DNA of 40,158 nucleotides from Candidatus Kaiserbacteria bacterium (GCA_028286865.1 JAQBQU010000014.1:1-40158); one strand, 5' to 3'; shown: positions 1 through 9,697, counted from the stretch's first letter. The notes: a model not told the origin generated them from the sequence alone. Program-made: numbers and translations.

Positions 1-116
1 TTGTGGATCTTCGACCACCCGTGCATGAAGAAGACCAAGCCCACGGCGACACGTATTAAAAGTAGTCCGATAGCGCGGTTGCGTCCGCGCGAGTGCATTC
101 CAATGAGTGAATCCAT
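1..116 (-). CDS. DoxX family membrane protein, N-terminal fragment (runs off window start)
   Basis: Reverse complement from ATG at 116 translates MDSLIGMHSRGRNRAIGLLLIRVAVGLVFFMHGWSKIH; RVAxGLxFxxHGxxKI is typical of DoxX N-termini. Too short for the ORF track. Confidence 0.6.
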   Translation of the reverse strand, partial: MDSLIGMHSRGRNRAIGLLLIRVAVGLVFFMHGWSKIH

Positions 117-198
117 AAAAATACTTACTTAATAACCAACGCCAAAAGTATAGCCCACAAAAGTGGCACCGAGCGGCCTCTGCGGGTAGTATGTAGAT

Positions 199-732
199 AT
201 GTCAGGTCATAACAAATGGTCACAGATCAAGCGCCAGAAAGGTGCCGCCGATGCCGCGAAGTCCAACGCCTGGGGCAAACTCGCCAAGCGCATCGCGGTC
301 GAGAGTAAGCTCGCCGACGGCAATACATCGTCGCCGACGCTGCGCACCCTTATAGAGACGGCGCGCGCTCAGAACATGCCGAAGGATTCGATCGAACGTG
401 CTGTTGCCAAAGGCATTTCCAAAGATGCCGGCGAGCTCGAATCCATCACCTATGAAACGTACGGTCCGGGCGGAAGCGCCATCATCATCACGACACTCAC
501 TGATAGTCGCAATCGCACCGCTCAGGAAATGAAACACTTACTATCCGAACTGGGCTTGGCCCTGGCCGCGCCGGGAAGTGCTGCGTGGGCATTTGAGAAA
601 AAGCCCGACGGCTCATATGAAGCATCAACCACAGTTGAGCTGACGGAAGAAGACAACGAAAAACTGATGCAGATCCTCACTAAGATCGACGACTACCAGG
701 ATACACAGGACGTGTTCACCAACGCCGCCTAA
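199..732 (+). CDS. yebC: YebC/PmpR family transcriptional/translational regulator
   Basis: MSGHNKWSQIKRQKGAADAAKSNAWGKLAKRI N-terminal signature. The 177 aa ORF is shorter than typical YebC (~240 aa). Confidence 0.9.
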   Translation: MSGHNKWSQIKRQKGAADAAKSNAWGKLAKRIAVESKLADGNTSSPTLRTLIETARAQNMPKDSIERAVAKGISKDAGELESITYETYGPGGSAIIITTLTDSRNRTAQEMKHLLSELGLALAAPGSAAWAFEKKPDGSYEASTTVELTEEDNEKLMQILTKIDDYQDTQDVFTNAA

Positions 733-801
733 CAATTGCCCTCGACATCCGTAGATGGTAGTGTCGCGGTAGGTTAGTCGTTCATGAAAGGAGTACGTTC
801 C

Positions 802-1548
802 ATGCCCAGCTTAGCAACAGCGGGCATCGAGAGTGCCCGCTTTCAACCGTTCGGCCCGCCGATCGAGGCCCTCTTTCCGAAGATGAATATCCCGGAAGCA
901 CTTCGTCCTGAGTTCTCTTTTCTGCTAAAGAGTGAGGGCTGCGAAGGTATACTTGCGCTTGTTGCGACAAAGTATTCCCTCGACAGCGCAGAGTACAAAC
1001 TGATCGAAAAGGCATGCGCCATCTGCACCGTCTGGCACGGTCCGCGAAAGCGGGCCAGTGGAGAATCGGAACGCGATCACTGTATGCGGTGCGCCATCAT
1101 GCTCTGGGTGTACCGGGGCGTGCGCAACGTAAATCGGATCGCGGCAATGATACTCCATGACCTCGCGGAAACCTTCCGCGCAGCATGGCCCATTGAACGG
1201 ATCGCCCGGGAGTTCAACAAGCTGGTCGCGCGGCATGTTCGCCGTCTCACCAAGCCAGTGCGCTTACCGGACGAAACCAAGCCAGAGAACGAACGGCGGT
1301 TCTTCCGTTCGCTGCAAAGCGCTCCGTGCGAGACCATCGAGGAGAAAGCGATGGACTTCCTCGACAATCTGATGACGTATTGGGGGCGGAGCGTGGAGCG
1401 GATGCGAGAAAAGATCCGCTTCGTGACGAAGTATTTTCTCCCGCTGATGCGTAAGTTCGTGAGCTTACGAAAGCTCGCCAAGACGATCCGGCTCTTTCTT
1501 GAGTTCATTGGCCATAAACTGGACAACGGGGTCGCATTTGCGTACTGA
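802..1548 (+). CDS. HD-domain protein resembling RelA/SpoT-type (MESH1-like) alarmone hydrolase
   Basis: ORF track starts at 784, but AAAGGAG (787..793) lies 8 nt before ATG 802. Motifs H(CMRC)...AAMILHDLAETF...KAMDFLDNL match the H...HD...D layout of RelA/SpoT HD domains. Confidence 0.5.
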   Translation: MPSLATAGIESARFQPFGPPIEALFPKMNIPEALRPEFSFLLKSEGCEGILALVATKYSLDSAEYKLIEKACAICTVWHGPRKRASGESERDHCMRCAIMLWVYRGVRNVNRIAAMILHDLAETFRAAWPIERIAREFNKLVARHVRRLTKPVRLPDETKPENERRFFRSLQSAPCETIEEKAMDFLDNLMTYWGRSVERMREKIRFVTKYFLPLMRKFVSLRKLAKTIRLFLEFIGHKLDNGVAFAY

Positions 1549-1555
1549 AATGCCC

Positions 1556-1592
1556 GCGGGCCGCCCTTCGAAGGGCGGCCCGCATTCTTTTT
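1556..1592 (+). terminator. Rho-independent terminator
   Basis: Perfect 28-bp palindrome GCGGGCCGCCCTTCGAAGGGCGGCCCGC followed by ATTCTTTTT. Confidence 0.9.
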
Positions 1593-1609
1593 GCTGATAC
1601 TATATATAT

Positions 1610-2116
1610 ATGAAAGTGCTCGCCATCGATCCGGGGTATGGCCGCTGCGGTATGGCTATCGTCGAGCGCGAGGCTTCGGGCAAAGACATTTTGATCCATT
1701 CCGACTGCATCGAGACCTCCTCGACGATGGAATTCACCGAGCGCCTCAATGTCGTGGCGAGCGCCTGCGCTTCACTCATTTCACAGCATGCGCCTGATAG
1801 TGTTGCGATGGAAAAGCTCTATTTCAGCAACAACCAGAAGACAGCGATGCGGGTGGCAGAGGTCCGCGGAGCAATTCTTGCGGTCGCGGGCGCTGCCGGG
1901 ATAGCCGTCACCGAATATACGCCGGGTGAGATCAAGAGTGCGACCACCGGTTACGGAAGCGCCGACAAGAAAGCGGTCGCGCAGATGGTGCGCATGCTTG
2001 TAAAAATAGACAAGGTCATTCGTCTGGACGATGAGTATGACGCGATCGCTATCGGGATCACACACCTCGCATCTGCACGCACTCACGCAGCACGCGTACT
2101 TCGCGCAGAGCGTTAA
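1610..2116 (+). CDS. ruvC: Crossover junction endodeoxyribonuclease RuvC
   Basis: MKVLAIDPGYGRCGMAIVE...MEKLYFSNNQKTAMRVAEVRG...YTPGEIKSATTGYGSADKKAV...DEYDAIAIGITH. Confidence 0.95.
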   Translation: MKVLAIDPGYGRCGMAIVEREASGKDILIHSDCIETSSTMEFTERLNVVASACASLISQHAPDSVAMEKLYFSNNQKTAMRVAEVRGAILAVAGAAGIAVTEYTPGEIKSATTGYGSADKKAVAQMVRMLVKIDKVIRLDDEYDAIAIGITHLASARTHAARVLRAER

Positions 2117-2137
2117 ATCGAGCTAAAATAACTCCAC

Positions 2138-4564
2138 ATGAATACTCCGAAGCGTTGGCGCCGCACACGCCGCCTGATCAACCGTATTCCCGAGTGGCTC
2201 CGTCTCACGATCGTGGGCATCTTCGCATTACTCCTCTTCGGGCTCGGCGGCATCATCGCATGGGCGGCATTCATGCCGATCCCGTCGATCGACAATTTCG
2301 AGAACCGCGCGGTCGCACAATCGACCAAGATATACGACCGCACCGGCAACGTCGTCCTCTACGACGTGCACGGTAACGTCCGCCGCACCGCGGTCCCGCT
2401 CGACCAGATCTCCCCGTATATCCAGAAAGCCGCCATCGCCATTGAAGATGCGACGTTCTATCAGAATCATGGCGTGCGACCGCTCGCCATCCTGCGCTCT
2501 GTCATTACCGACGTCATGACCGGTTCCTATGCCGAAGGCGGTTCCACCATCACCCAGCAGGTCGTCAAAAATGCCCTCCTGACCCAGGACAAGAGCATCC
2601 CCCGCAAGATCAAAGAAATGATCCTGGCGGTACGCCTTGAGCGCGTCTATTCGAAAGACCAGATCCTCCAGACCTATCTCAATGAAAACCCGTACGGCGG
2701 TACGATCTACGGCATCCAGGAAGCGTCGCAGTATTTCTTCGGAGTCGATGCAAAAGATGTAGACCTCGCCCAGGCGGCGTATCTTGCGGCACTTCCCCAG
2801 GCACCGACCTACTTCTCTCCGTATGGCAACCACCGCGCGGCACTCGACAACCGCAAGAACCTCGTGCTGACACGCATGAATATAAACGGCTACATCACCA
2901 AAGACGAAATGACCGAGGCAATGAACGAGCAGGTGCAGTTCAAGGATGAAGCGGAAGCCGGGATCAAAGCACCGCACTTCGTCTTCTTTATACGCGAATA
3001 CCTCGAAGAGAAGTACGGCGTCGATGCGGTCAATCAGACCGGACTGCGCGTGATCACGACACTTGATTACGACCTGCAACAGCATGCGGAAGACAGTGTC
3101 TCGAAATATGCCGCCGGCATGCAGAAGAATTTCAACGCATCCAATGAAGGCGTTGTCGCGATCGATCCGACGACCGGGCAGATCCTGGCAATGGTGGGAT
3201 CGCGCGGATATTTCGACGACACTATCGACGGCAAGGTCAACGTGACCACGTCACTGCGACAGCCGGGTTCGTCGTTCAAACCGTTCGTGTATGCGACCGC
3301 GTTTGAGAAGGGCTATACCCCGGACACGGTAGTATTCGACCTCCAGACGCAGTTCTCGACCGCGTGCTCACCGTCGGATTACGCCAACGACACGCCGCCG
3401 TGCTACTCACCATCCAATTACGACGGCACCTTTAAAGGGCCGCTCAAGCTTCGCAACGCGCTCGCGATCTCCGAGAACGTGCCCGCGATCAAGGTGCTCT
3501 ATCTCGCCGGGATCACAGCCTCCATCGCCACCGCGCAGGACCTCGGCATTACGACGCTCGCCGACGCCGCGCACTACGGCCTCACGCTGGTCCTCGGCGG
3601 CGGTGAAGTGAAGCTGCTCGAGATGACGGGAGCGTACGGCGTATTCGCCAATGATGGCGTGAAGAATCCGCCGACCGGGATCCTGCGTGTCGAAGACATG
3701 AAAGGCAACGTACTCGAGAGCTACACGCCGGCGAGCGTGCGCGTCCTCGATCCGCAGATCGCGCGCCAGATCAACGACGTCCTCTCAGACAACGTCGCAC
3801 GTACTCCGGAATTCGGTGCGGACTCCCCGCTGTACTTTGCCGGCAAGGACGTCGCCGACAAGACCGGTACCACCAACGACTTCAAGGATGTGTGGGTGAT
3901 CGGCTACACACCGTCGATCGTGGTCGGCGCGTGGGCGGGCAACAACAACGCGACCCCGATGGCCAAGAAGATCGCCGCATTCATCATTGCGCCGATGTGG
4001 CATGATTTCATGTCGTATGCGACCGATAAATATCCCGCTTCAGCGTTCGCTCCGCCGGCACCGGATCCGGCGCACGATACGCTTCCGCCGGTGCTCAACG
4101 GCAACTGGAACACCGACTCATCGCAGGGCATTCACGACATTCTCTACTGGGTCAACAAAGATAATCCGCGCAGCGGAGCTGCGGGCAGCCATGGCGACTC
4201 GCAGTATCCGTATTGGGAATATCCGGTCCAGCTCTGGGCCGCCGGGCAAGGCATGGGAGGCACCGCGCCCACGGCTTCAACCACGGATCCCAACGCGCCG
4301 ATAGGATTCCGCATACTTTCTCCGCAGTCCGGCAGCTTCGTGGCTTCAGATAATGCGATGACAATATCGTCGTACTATCCGGTCCCGCAGAACATCGTCG
4401 TCATCAATTACTTCTTCAACGAATCCCCGATCGGGGCCTCGACACAGCCTCCATACGCGATCACGTACGTGCCGACCGCTAAGGGGCCGGCGGTCATAAA
4501 AGCCGTTGCCCAGACCACTTCGGGTGCGACCGAAACACAGATGGTCTCCATCACGGTGCAGTAA
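2138..4564 (+). CDS. Class A penicillin-binding protein (transglycosylase/transpeptidase, PBP1A-like)
   Basis: GT51 motifs (EDATFYQNHGV, EGGSTITQQVVKN) and transpeptidase motifs (RQPGSSFKPFVY, SEN, DKTGTTNDFKDVW); C-terminal Ig-like extension. Confidence 0.95.
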   Translation: MNTPKRWRRTRRLINRIPEWLRLTIVGIFALLLFGLGGIIAWAAFMPIPSIDNFENRAVAQSTKIYDRTGNVVLYDVHGNVRRTAVPLDQISPYIQKAAIAIEDATFYQNHGVRPLAILRSVITDVMTGSYAEGGSTITQQVVKNALLTQDKSIPRKIKEMILAVRLERVYSKDQILQTYLNENPYGGTIYGIQEASQYFFGVDAKDVDLAQAAYLAALPQAPTYFSPYGNHRAALDNRKNLVLTRMNINGYITKDEMTEAMNEQVQFKDEAEAGIKAPHFVFFIREYLEEKYGVDAVNQTGLRVITTLDYDLQQHAEDSVSKYAAGMQKNFNASNEGVVAIDPTTGQILAMVGSRGYFDDTIDGKVNVTTSLRQPGSSFKPFVYATAFEKGYTPDTVVFDLQTQFSTACSPSDYANDTPPCYSPSNYDGTFKGPLKLRNALAISENVPAIKVLYLAGITASIATAQDLGITTLADAAHYGLTLVLGGGEVKLLEMTGAYGVFANDGVKNPPTGILRVEDMKGNVLESYTPASVRVLDPQIARQINDVLSDNVARTPEFGADSPLYFAGKDVADKTGTTNDFKDVWVIGYTPSIVVGAWAGNNNATPMAKKIAAFIIAPMWHDFMSYATDKYPASAFAPPAPDPAHDTLPPVLNGNWNTDSSQGIHDILYWVNKDNPRSGAAGSHGDSQYPYWEYPVQLWAAGQGMGGTAPTASTTDPNAPIGFRILSPQSGSFVASDNAMTISSYYPVPQNIVVINYFFNESPIGASTQPPYAITYVPTAKGPAVIKAVAQTTSGATETQMVSITVQ

Positions 4565-5407
4565 TTATTTCAGCATGCCGAGCAGCTCGACCGGATACCG
4601 GAAGCTCCCCTCTCCCGCGATCACCACATCGAACGCTTTTTTAAAGTCCTCGGTCTTTTCTGTTTCTCCTTTGAGAATTCCCATCGAGAGAATGGTCTTA
4701 TGCTTCTCTCCGTCTGCCATATGGATATCGTGGGTGAAGTCTCCCATAAGCAGAATATTGGGACGCTCCTGCGCAAGCGCGTGCATGTTGTACGACGGAT
4801 GTCCCTCGTTCTTGTTGAGCGAATGCACGATCGGGTTCATATACCCGACGACGGCTCCCTGCCCGTCAAATCGGTAGAAGTTTGAGATCACGTGAACAGT
4901 ATCAGAAAGTACGTCGTGATAGCGAAGGAATGACTCTATGAAGTCTCCCTGGCCGGCGGAGAAGACGATCACCGGTATCTTGAGTTCCCGCGCAATATGA
5001 AAAAGATCTTTCATTCCGTCGCGCGGAAGCACAATGTTCGCTTTCGCCGCTTTCGTAAAATCCTCGAGCCGCATATCGCCCCGTTGCGCCAGATCGAGGG
5101 TGTCCATATACCACTGGTCCATCTGTTTGTTCCGCTCTTCCATGGGAGCCGTTTCGGCCCAGAGCATGGGACTGTATTTGGTGAACATTCCCAAGTACTC
5201 TTCAGCGAACCATTTCGGGCGAAGCTGCGTACTTTCAAACACTCCCCAGCTTGAGTTGCGAATATGCTCTTCATTGGACGTATTCGCCGTGAGCGTTTGG
5301 TCAAAATCGACAACGATATGAAGCGTATGTGCGCCGTCTGCTTGTATATCGAGCCACTTCTTTTTAAAGGATGTGGGGTCAGAAATTATGACCTCGTCCG
5401 AGGGCAT
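4565..5407 (-). CDS. UMPH-1 / cytosolic 5'-nucleotidase III-like HAD phosphatase
   Basis: VVDFDQTLTANTSNEEH HAD motif I; VIVFSAGQGDFIESFLR; SNFYRFDGQGAVVGYMNPIVHSLNKNE; LLMGDFTHDIHMADG. Confidence 0.8.
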   Translation of the reverse strand: MPSDEVIISDPTSFKKKWLDIQADGAHTLHIVVDFDQTLTANTSNEEHIRNSSWGVFESTQLRPKWFAEEYLGMFTKYSPMLWAETAPMEERNKQMDQWYMDTLDLAQRGDMRLEDFTKAAKANIVLPRDGMKDLFHIARELKIPVIVFSAGQGDFIESFLRYHDVLSDTVHVISNFYRFDGQGAVVGYMNPIVHSLNKNEGHPSYNMHALAQERPNILLMGDFTHDIHMADGEKHKTILSMGILKGETEKTEDFKKAFDVVIAGEGSFRYPVELLGMLK

Positions 5408-5408
5408 A

Positions 5409-6509
5409 TCAGCGATTGAGCGGCATCACGAGGTACATGAACGACTGGTCGGAAACACCGTGGATGACGAGCGGACGTCCCGCACCGGAAAATGAGAGGA
5501 GGATACTGTCGGATTCTATCGCACCGACACAATCAGATAAGTAGCCGATATGAAAATTAATATCAAGGTCTTCACCCGAGAGTGCCGCATCTATCGAATC
5601 CGACATCTCTCCCACATCAGCACTGCGCGCGGTCGCTGAAAATATCTTCTTGCTCGGATAGACATGGACACCCACGTGCAAGTCGTTGCCCGAGAACACC
5701 CGCGCCTTGCGAAGCATTTCATTGAAATCGCTTTTGAGTACGGTCGCTTCGGTCGTCGATTTCTTCGGGATGATCTCTTTATAGTTCGGAAATGTCGCAT
5801 CCACGACCCGGGAGACATAGCGGATACCCCCTCCCACGACCACGAGCTGCGCGTCATCGGTCGAAAGTGTCACCGACTCGTCTTCGATGCGCTCAAGTAC
5901 ATGTAAGAGCTCCAGCGCGTGTTTAAGCGGTATCAAGAGGTCGCCGTTCATCTTCGCCCCCGTCCCCGTCACTGTTTTTTCGGCAAGACGGAATGAATCG
6001 GTCGCGACGCAGGTCATTGTGTCGTTCTTTATAGAAATATAGATGCTCCCGAGATCAGGCCGGATCATTGAGGGAGACGCGGCATATGAGACCGCTTGTA
6101 TCCCCTTTATAAGTCGGTCGCGAAGAATGGTGATGGTATTTTTAACAACATTTTTTGGGAGTGCGGGAAATTCCTCATGAGGGACCGATTTGATAAGTGT
6201 CTTTGTTCCGCGGGATTCGATCAGGAGATTCTGATCCTCCGTAATGAACGTCACCTTATCGCTCCCGATCGAGCGTATTGTCTGAGAGAGGATATTGGCG
6301 GGAACCGCTATCGATCCTTCCCCCTCCACCTCTCCCGGTATACGGGCTTCTATCCCTGCTTCAAGGTTTGTTGCCTTCAGTGTTATTTCACCATCAATTA
6401 TCTCTATGAGAATGCATGAGAGTACCGGGAGAGATTCTTTCTTTCCGGTGACCTTCTCGGCCATCAGGATCGCATTCAGTATTTTCTCTTTCGTAGTTGT
6501 TATCCTCAT
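5409..6509 (-). CDS. dnaN: DNA polymerase III beta sliding clamp
   Basis: 366 aa with clamp features (VLSCILIEIIDGEITLKATNLEAGIEARIPG) and C-terminal YLVMPLNR; adjacent to dnaA. Confidence 0.95.
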   Translation of the reverse strand: MRITTTKEKILNAILMAEKVTGKKESLPVLSCILIEIIDGEITLKATNLEAGIEARIPGEVEGEGSIAVPANILSQTIRSIGSDKVTFITEDQNLLIESRGTKTLIKSVPHEEFPALPKNVVKNTITILRDRLIKGIQAVSYAASPSMIRPDLGSIYISIKNDTMTCVATDSFRLAEKTVTGTGAKMNGDLLIPLKHALELLHVLERIEDESVTLSTDDAQLVVVGGGIRYVSRVVDATFPNYKEIIPKKSTTEATVLKSDFNEMLRKARVFSGNDLHVGVHVYPSKKIFSATARSADVGEMSDSIDAALSGEDLDINFHIGYLSDCVGAIESDSILLSFSGAGRPLVIHGVSDQSFMYLVMPLNR

Positions 6510-6770
6510 AGGACCATTTTTATAAATAATTGTCGGTGTTGTTGGGGGTGTGGATACTGTGGAGAAGTGAATTTAACCCAGTGTTTAAAGCATGCAAACC
6601 CGTACACTCCCCTGTTGAAAACTTCCGTGTAACCTGTGCCTGAAATGAGGATAACTCACCGGTCGCTGTTATGCCCACTGTTCTCCCCGTCTTGTTCGAG
6701 TGCCGAGCAGTCGTTGTCCCTTCTTCTGAGCAGTAGTTATACATACGTTATCCTCGGTAGTTATCCCCAA
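6510..6770. promoter_or_regulatory. dnaA-dnaN intergenic region with DnaA-box-like 9-mers (candidate oriC part)
   Basis: TGTGGATAC 6549..6557, TGAGGATAA 6646..6654 and TTATCCCCA 6761..6769 each differ from TTATCCACA (either strand) by 1; TTATCCTCG 6748..6756 differs by 2. Confidence 0.55.
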
Positions 6771-8120
6771 TTATGCGTGAATGAGGGTCCGAATGTGATC
6801 GATCTCGGCCTCAAGCGCATTATTGGTCTTGAGCTCTTCTTTGATCTTCTCGCACGAGTGGATGACCGTCGTGTGGTCGCGTCCGCCGAGCTTCTCTCCT
6901 ATTGAGGGATACGATACCGAAAATTCTTCGCGCAGGATGTACATAATGATCTGGCGCGGCTTCACCACCTCCTTCTTGCGGGTCTTCTCATAGATGCTCT
7001 TCTCGGCCACATCGTAGTAAGTCGCAATGCGGCGCACCACCTCATCGATCGAAACACCCTTGTTCGGCTTCACATTGTGTTTGATGAGCGCGCGCACGTC
7101 CGCATGAGAGATCGCTTTGCCCTTCAGCTGCGACTTGCAGACGATCATATTGAGCACACCTTCGAGTTCGCGGATGTTGCCGCGCACATTTTCGGCGATG
7201 TACTGAATGATGTCATCAGGAATAGAAAAGCCGTGCTGCTCTATCTTGGCTCTAATTATGGCTATTCTGGACTCTACATCGGGCTCCGGTATCTCCGCGA
7301 TCATTCCCGCCGAGAAGCGTCCCTTGAGACGGTCTTCAAGTCCCGGGAGGAGTGCCGGATGTTTATCGCTCGAAAAGATCACCTGCTTATTGTCGTCGTA
7401 GAGACGATTGAACACATGAAAGAGTTCTTCCTGTGTCTTTTCGGTGTTCGCAATGAGCTGTACGTCATCCATGATCAGCACGTCGTATTGCTGATACTGA
7501 TTCTTAAAATCACTTGAGCGTCCGGTGCGCACCGCATTGAGGAAATCCGTCGTGAAGCGCTCGGAGGTCACATACATGACCTTCTTATTGGCGTGGGATT
7601 TCTTAAAGTAGTTCCCTATCGACTGAATGAGGTGTGTTTTACCGTGGCCGGTCTGTCCGTAGATGAAAAGCGGGTTGTATGCGAGTCCCGGACGCTCGAG
7701 CACTGCCTTTGAAGCCGCGTGTGCGAGCTGATTGAAGGGGCCCACGACGAAGGTCTCGAAAGTGTAGCGCGGATTGAGGTTGTCGCGCTTGTCGATATAC
7801 ATCGGCTGGAGGTCCATGGAGGTGTTGTCGGTCGGCTGCACCCGCGGTTGCTTCCGCTCGGCCGAAGGGGCGGTGCGATGAACGACATATTCGACGGTCC
7901 GGACCGAGGTGTCGAGGCTTCGGAGGGCTTTCATGATGAGCTTATGGTGTTTTTCCATGAGCCATTCCTTCACGATCTTAGAAGGCACTGCCACCTGCAC
8001 TACCCCACTATCGTGACTTGCCACGTCGGTATTGCGGAACCAGGTGCGGAATGACGCTTGCGTAGTGCCGAGCTCTATTTGCACCAGGGCGTTTTGCCAC
8101 AATTCTCTGTTCGTCATCAT
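6771..8120 (-). CDS. dnaA: Chromosomal replication initiator DnaA
   Basis: NPLFIYGQTGHGKTHLIQSIGN Walker A, VLIMDDVQLI Walker B, GGRDHTTVIHSCEKI DnaA signature helix. Confidence 0.98.
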   Translation of the reverse strand: MMTNRELWQNALVQIELGTTQASFRTWFRNTDVASHDSGVVQVAVPSKIVKEWLMEKHHKLIMKALRSLDTSVRTVEYVVHRTAPSAERKQPRVQPTDNTSMDLQPMYIDKRDNLNPRYTFETFVVGPFNQLAHAASKAVLERPGLAYNPLFIYGQTGHGKTHLIQSIGNYFKKSHANKKVMYVTSERFTTDFLNAVRTGRSSDFKNQYQQYDVLIMDDVQLIANTEKTQEELFHVFNRLYDDNKQVIFSSDKHPALLPGLEDRLKGRFSAGMIAEIPEPDVESRIAIIRAKIEQHGFSIPDDIIQYIAENVRGNIRELEGVLNMIVCKSQLKGKAISHADVRALIKHNVKPNKGVSIDEVVRRIATYYDVAEKSIYEKTRKKEVVKPRQIIMYILREEFSVSYPSIGEKLGGRDHTTVIHSCEKIKEELKTNNALEAEIDHIRTLIHA

Positions 8121-8395
8121 ATATTCATCAGGAGAGACACGTGGGTACAGTATACGTCGGTGCTTTGTCCTCGTAAGCTTGCGCAGGGTCTATACACATG
8201 TTCATAACCTGTGGATAACTCTTCGCTTCGCAAAACATCTCCCCTGCCGTCGCTGTCTGGCACTGGTGTGCCAGCGCTGACGCTCGGCCCGTCGGCCTGC
8301 GCGACACGGCAGGAAAGATGTTTCGACTTCGCTCCGTTAGACAAAGAAGAGCGAAAAAGCTTGAAATATAGGGAATACAAGGTATAGTGGCGCTC
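8121..8395. promoter_or_regulatory. dnaA-rpmH divergent intergenic region, candidate oriC/regulatory region
   Basis: Exact DnaA box TGTGGATAA at 8210..8218; rpmH promoter TTGAAA 8361..8366 - 16 nt - TATAGT 8383..8388; nested inverted repeats 8233..8323. Confidence 0.6.
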
Positions 8396-8536
8396 ATGAG
8401 CACGAAACGAACGTATCAACCAAAGAAGCGAAAGCGAGCGACCGCACACGGCTTCCTCGGCCGTACCCGCACCCCGGGTGGACGCAAGATGCTCCAGCGC
8501 CGACGCGCCAAGGGTCGCGCCAAGCTCGCGGTCTAA
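8396..8536 (+). CDS. rpmH: 50S ribosomal protein L34
   Basis: 46 aa ORF below the track cutoff: [46 protein letters not shown]. Confidence 0.97.
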   Translation: MSTKRTYQPKKRKRATAHGFLGRTRTPGGRKMLQRRRAKGRAKLAV

Positions 8537-8559
8537 TTTTCCGCTTAAAGCGGTTCCAT

Positions 8560-8877
8560 ATGCCTAAGCAAAACCGCATTTCCGGGGCTCAAATACGAGC
8601 TATTTCAGGCGCGCGCCGTATTTCGGGCGACCTCTTCTCCCTATCGTTGTCCCCGAGCAGTGCACACATCCAGTGTGCCTGCGTGGTATCTAAAAAGGTC
8701 TCTAAGCTCGCGGTGAAGCGTAACTTAATACGCCGTCGCTGCCGGGAAGCACTTCGCGCTCATATCCCCCTGCTTCGACCGGGTGTCTATATATTCCATG
8801 CAAAGCGCGAGGCTGCGCAGGCGGACTTGGCCGACATTCGCGCTGATATCGAGAAGATCGCCGCAAAGATACGCTAA
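8560..8877 (+). CDS. rnpA: Ribonuclease P protein component
   Basis: VVSKKVSKLAVKRNLIRRRCREALR RNR-type motif; located between rpmH and yidC. Confidence 0.92.
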   Translation: MPKQNRISGAQIRAISGARRISGDLFSLSLSPSSAHIQCACVVSKKVSKLAVKRNLIRRRCREALRAHIPLLRPGVYIFHAKREAAQADLADIRADIEKIAAKIR

Positions 8878-8925
8878 AGCGCCCGCATATACACCCATCG
8901 CGTTACGCGATACAATCGTCACACT

Positions 8926-9654
8926 ATGATCTCACTACTTTTCCACGCCGTTATATACAACCCGATCTACAACGCGCTCATTTTCTTCATCGACCTCTTC
9001 CCTTCGCATGATGCCGGTATTGCGGTCATTATCGTGACGATCATCGTGCGCGTGATCCTCTTTCCCCTTTCAAAGCGTGCGATCCAGGCACAGATGGCAA
9101 TGAAGAAAGTCGCTCCGGAGATCGAAGCGATCAAGGCGCGCCTCAAAGAAAAGCCGGCAGAGCAGAGCGCTGCGATATTTGCACTCTACAAAGAGCGCAA
9201 CATACGACCCTTCGCCGGACTTCTGCTCATGCTCATCCAGCTTCCGATACTTCTCGGGCTCTACTGGGCCTTCACACGCGCCGGGCTTCCCGTCATCAAC
9301 GGTGCGATCCTCTACTCATTCGTGCATGTGCCGGATGTGGTGAACATGCATTTTCTCGGACTCATCGATATGAGCAAGCGAAACATCGTACTCGCATTTC
9401 TCGCGATGATCATGCAGTTCATCTATACGCGCCTTTCTATGGGACCCCGCGGGGAAAAGACCGCAGCGGAAGCCTCGTTCTCCAATGATATGGCGAAGAG
9501 CTTTGACCTTCAGGCGCGGTACGTCTTGCCGCTCATTGTCGGCGTGATCGGAGTCACGATCGCCGCCGCCGCAACGCTCTACTGGGTGACGAGCAGCGCA
9601 TTTATGATCTGCCAGGAACTCGTGACGGGACGCCGATTCCACGGCTCAAAATAG
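8926..9654 (+). CDS. yidC: YidC/Oxa1 family membrane protein insertase
   Basis: Hydrophobic, IVTIIVRVILFPLSKRAIQAQMAMKKVAPEIEAIKARLK motif; syntenic position. Confidence 0.95.
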   Translation: MISLLFHAVIYNPIYNALIFFIDLFPSHDAGIAVIIVTIIVRVILFPLSKRAIQAQMAMKKVAPEIEAIKARLKEKPAEQSAAIFALYKERNIRPFAGLLLMLIQLPILLGLYWAFTRAGLPVINGAILYSFVHVPDVVNMHFLGLIDMSKRNIVLAFLAMIMQFIYTRLSMGPRGEKTAAEASFSNDMAKSFDLQARYVLPLIVGVIGVTIAAAATLYWVTSSAFMICQELVTGRRFHGSK

Positions 9655-9697
9655 GGGGCTTTTGAGGATACCGCCGTACGGTGGTATAGTGCCAAGC

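Noticed and set aside
2228-3085. 285-aa minus-strand ORF
   Set aside because: Antisense shadow of the PBP1A gene, whose catalytic motifs are intact.
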